Positions 62,978-64,000 of a DNA stretch of 64,000 nucleotides are shown one piece after another. Location: the NCBI RefSeq assembly GCF_016741935.1, contig NZ_JAERRG010000004.1:434001-498000 (forward strand), written 5' to 3'. Every line of letters begins with the position of its first letter. The first letter of the stretch is position 1. Source of the stretch: Streptomyces endocoffeicus. GTDB lineage: Bacteria > Actinomycetota > Actinomycetes > Streptomycetales > Streptomycetaceae. The notes beneath the pieces were generated by a model. The model did no database searches and had not been told where the DNA came from. It saw only the letters and a program-made list of their open reading frames with translations. A program made the position numbers and the translations under genes.

Positions 62978-63661
62978 TCATGGGCGGTACGCACGGACGA
63001 GCAGGTCGGCGGCGCCCTCGCAGACGGCCGCGGCCTCGTCCTCGGCGAGCGGGCGGGTGCCGTACATCGACTGGTAGAGCCCCTGTTGGATGATCAGGGC
63101 CACGAACTGGCGGGCGGCGGTGGCCGGTTCTGGCACGCTCAGCTCGCCGCTGCCGGTGCGCCGGCCGAGCATCTCGGCGAGGTACTTCACCAGCTGCTGG
63201 GGCTCCCCCTCCGCGCACGCGGGGCGCAGCGAGGGGTGGCGGGCGACCTCGGCGATGACCAGGCGGCGCAGCGCGGAGGCCCGTGCGTCGAGCAGTACGG
63301 CGAGCACCCGGTGGCCGAAGGCGAGCAGTGCGGTGCGGGCGTCGCCGCGGTCGTACGTCTCGGGGGTCCCGGCGCCGTCCGGCCCGAGGGTGTGCGGGGA
63401 ACCGGCGGCGAATCCGGCCGCCACCCGCTCCCGCTCCTCCTCGACCGCGGCGATGAACAGCCGCTCCTTGTCGCCGAAGTGGTTGTAGACGGTCTGTTTG
63501 GACACGCGGGCCTCGTCCGCGATGACGTCCACGCTGGCCCGGTCGTACCCCTCGCGCAGGAAGACGGCCACCGCCGCCTCCAATATCGCCTGGCGCTTGG
63601 CGGGCTGGGGGCCCACGGGCCGTCCCGCCGCGCCGCGCCGGGGACCGCTGTCCGTCCGCAA
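62978..63661 (-). CDS. TetR-family regulator upstream of the SARP gene
   Basis: About 227 residues from TTG 63661, chosen because GAGGAGG lies nine bases upstream; the frame is open to 63724. The HTH is RQAILEAAVAVFLREGYDRA, then SVDVIADEARVSKQTVYNHF and the TetR C-terminal domain. A perfect palindrome lies between this gene and the divergent nitroreductase (63734-63754), so it probably represses both. It is transcribed into the SARP gene. Confidence 0.87.
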   Translation of the reverse strand: MRTDSGPRRGAAGRPVGPQPAKRQAILEAAVAVFLREGYDRASVDVIADEARVSKQTVYNHFGDKERLFIAAVEEERERVAAGFAAGSPHTLGPDGAGTPETYDRGDARTALLAFGHRVLAVLLDARASALRRLVIAEVARHPSLRPACAEGEPQQLVKYLAEMLGRRTGSGELSVPEPATAARQFVALIIQQGLYQSMYGTRPLAEDEAAAVCEGAADLLVRAYRP

Positions 63662-63733
63662 CGGCCCAACCTCCTCGCTCCAAGCCGGTCTTGCCCTCGA
63701 TGGACTTGTGAGTCTAGCCTTCATTTGCCGCAG

Positions 63734-63754
63734 TGGACTAGCCCGTCTAGTCCA
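63734..63754. promoter_or_regulatory. TetR operator between TetR and nitroreductase genes
   Basis: TGGACTAG (63734-63741), CCCGT, CTAGTCCA (63747-63754): perfect eight-base arms, in the gap of divergent genes. Confidence 0.65.
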
Positions 63755-63808
63755 ATTAATTCATCGGCGGCTCACGTCGTTTCACCATCGCTTCACAAGG
63801 AGAGCTCC

Positions 63809-64000
63809 ATGAGCGCACCGGAGAGCAGCGGGGCCCTGAGCCCTCTCACCCTGGCGCCGGAGGCGCAGCGGCAGCTGTTCCTGGAGGCCCGTACGGCCAA
63901 CACCTTCACCGATGAGCCGGTGACGGACGAGCAGGTCCGCGCGATCCACGAACTGGTCAAGTACGCGCCCACCTCGATGAACCAGCAGCCGCTGCGGGTG
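63809..64000 (+). CDS. Nitroreductase family protein (3' end outside the window)
   Basis: The first 64 residues are present. The end reads FLEARTANTFTDEPVTDEQV then HELVKYAPTSMNQQPLRV, the N-terminus of the RutE/HadB-like nitroreductase group (malonic semialdehyde reductase type), in which SMNQQP binds FMN. AAGGAG precedes ATG 63809. It is divergent from the TetR gene, its likely repressor. Confidence 0.85.
   Translation, partial: MSAPESSGALSPLTLAPEAQRQLFLEARTANTFTDEPVTDEQVRAIHELVKYAPTSMNQQPLRV

Overview
The window is Streptomyces chromosome. The DNA is very GC-rich, GTG and TTG starts are common, GGAGG-type ribosome sites are frequent, and it carries actinomycete hallmarks: a conservon (cvnABCD), a BREX type 2 system, a SARP regulator, a Kgd-type 2-oxoglutarate dehydrogenase/decarboxylase and a HAIR (HspR) operator in front of lon. 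The species cannot be fixed from the sequence alone.

Bases 1-19882 are a dense phage-defence island. It opens with the 3' part of pglZ and continues with brxD and brxHI, the tail of a BREX-2 operon. A two-gene antisense cassette (CBS-HEPN protein and a DUF262/GmrSD-like protein) sits between pglZ and brxD. Next come a three-part type IV restriction protein (EVE-like, ScoMcrA-like SRA, PD-(D/E)XK), a beta-family protein, two tandem paralogous nuclease/Schlafen-type helicases with a small membrane-protein candidate between them, and a 1611-residue COG1112-type helicase with a C-terminal MTES/Vsr-like nuclease. No integrase, transposase or tRNA was seen.

Bases 20109-34712 are ordinary accessory and housekeeping genes: a DUF427 protein; a MarR regulator divergent from an MFS exporter that carries three beta-sandwich repeats; a LysR/MFS pair; a GNAT enzyme; two divergent diiron (ferritin-like and AurF-like) proteins followed by a TetR regulator; an NlpC/P60 cell-wall hydrolase; and a StyA-like flavin monooxygenase.

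Bases 34790-39696 hold the conservon cvnABCD, read toward the monooxygenase. After it come a PP2C-like protein, a MarR regulator, a secreted GH25 lysozyme, a TetR regulator with three near-identical operators that links it to a flavodoxin-fold reductase, an SDR, a Uma2 nuclease-fold protein, lon, a rhomboid-like protein, a spermidine-synthase-like protein, a two-component system and kgd.

Bases 56248-64000 hold a large HTH/NB-ARC/TPR protein, a MerR regulator and an SDR separated by 740 bases of repeats, a DUF6104 protein, a TetR-SARP pair and the start of a divergent nitroreductase. Two repeat phenomena run through the 20-64 kb part. One is a family of GC-rich intergenic elements sharing a 20-base core. 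The other is a set of 12-23-base tandem arrays that start at, or contain, stop codons.
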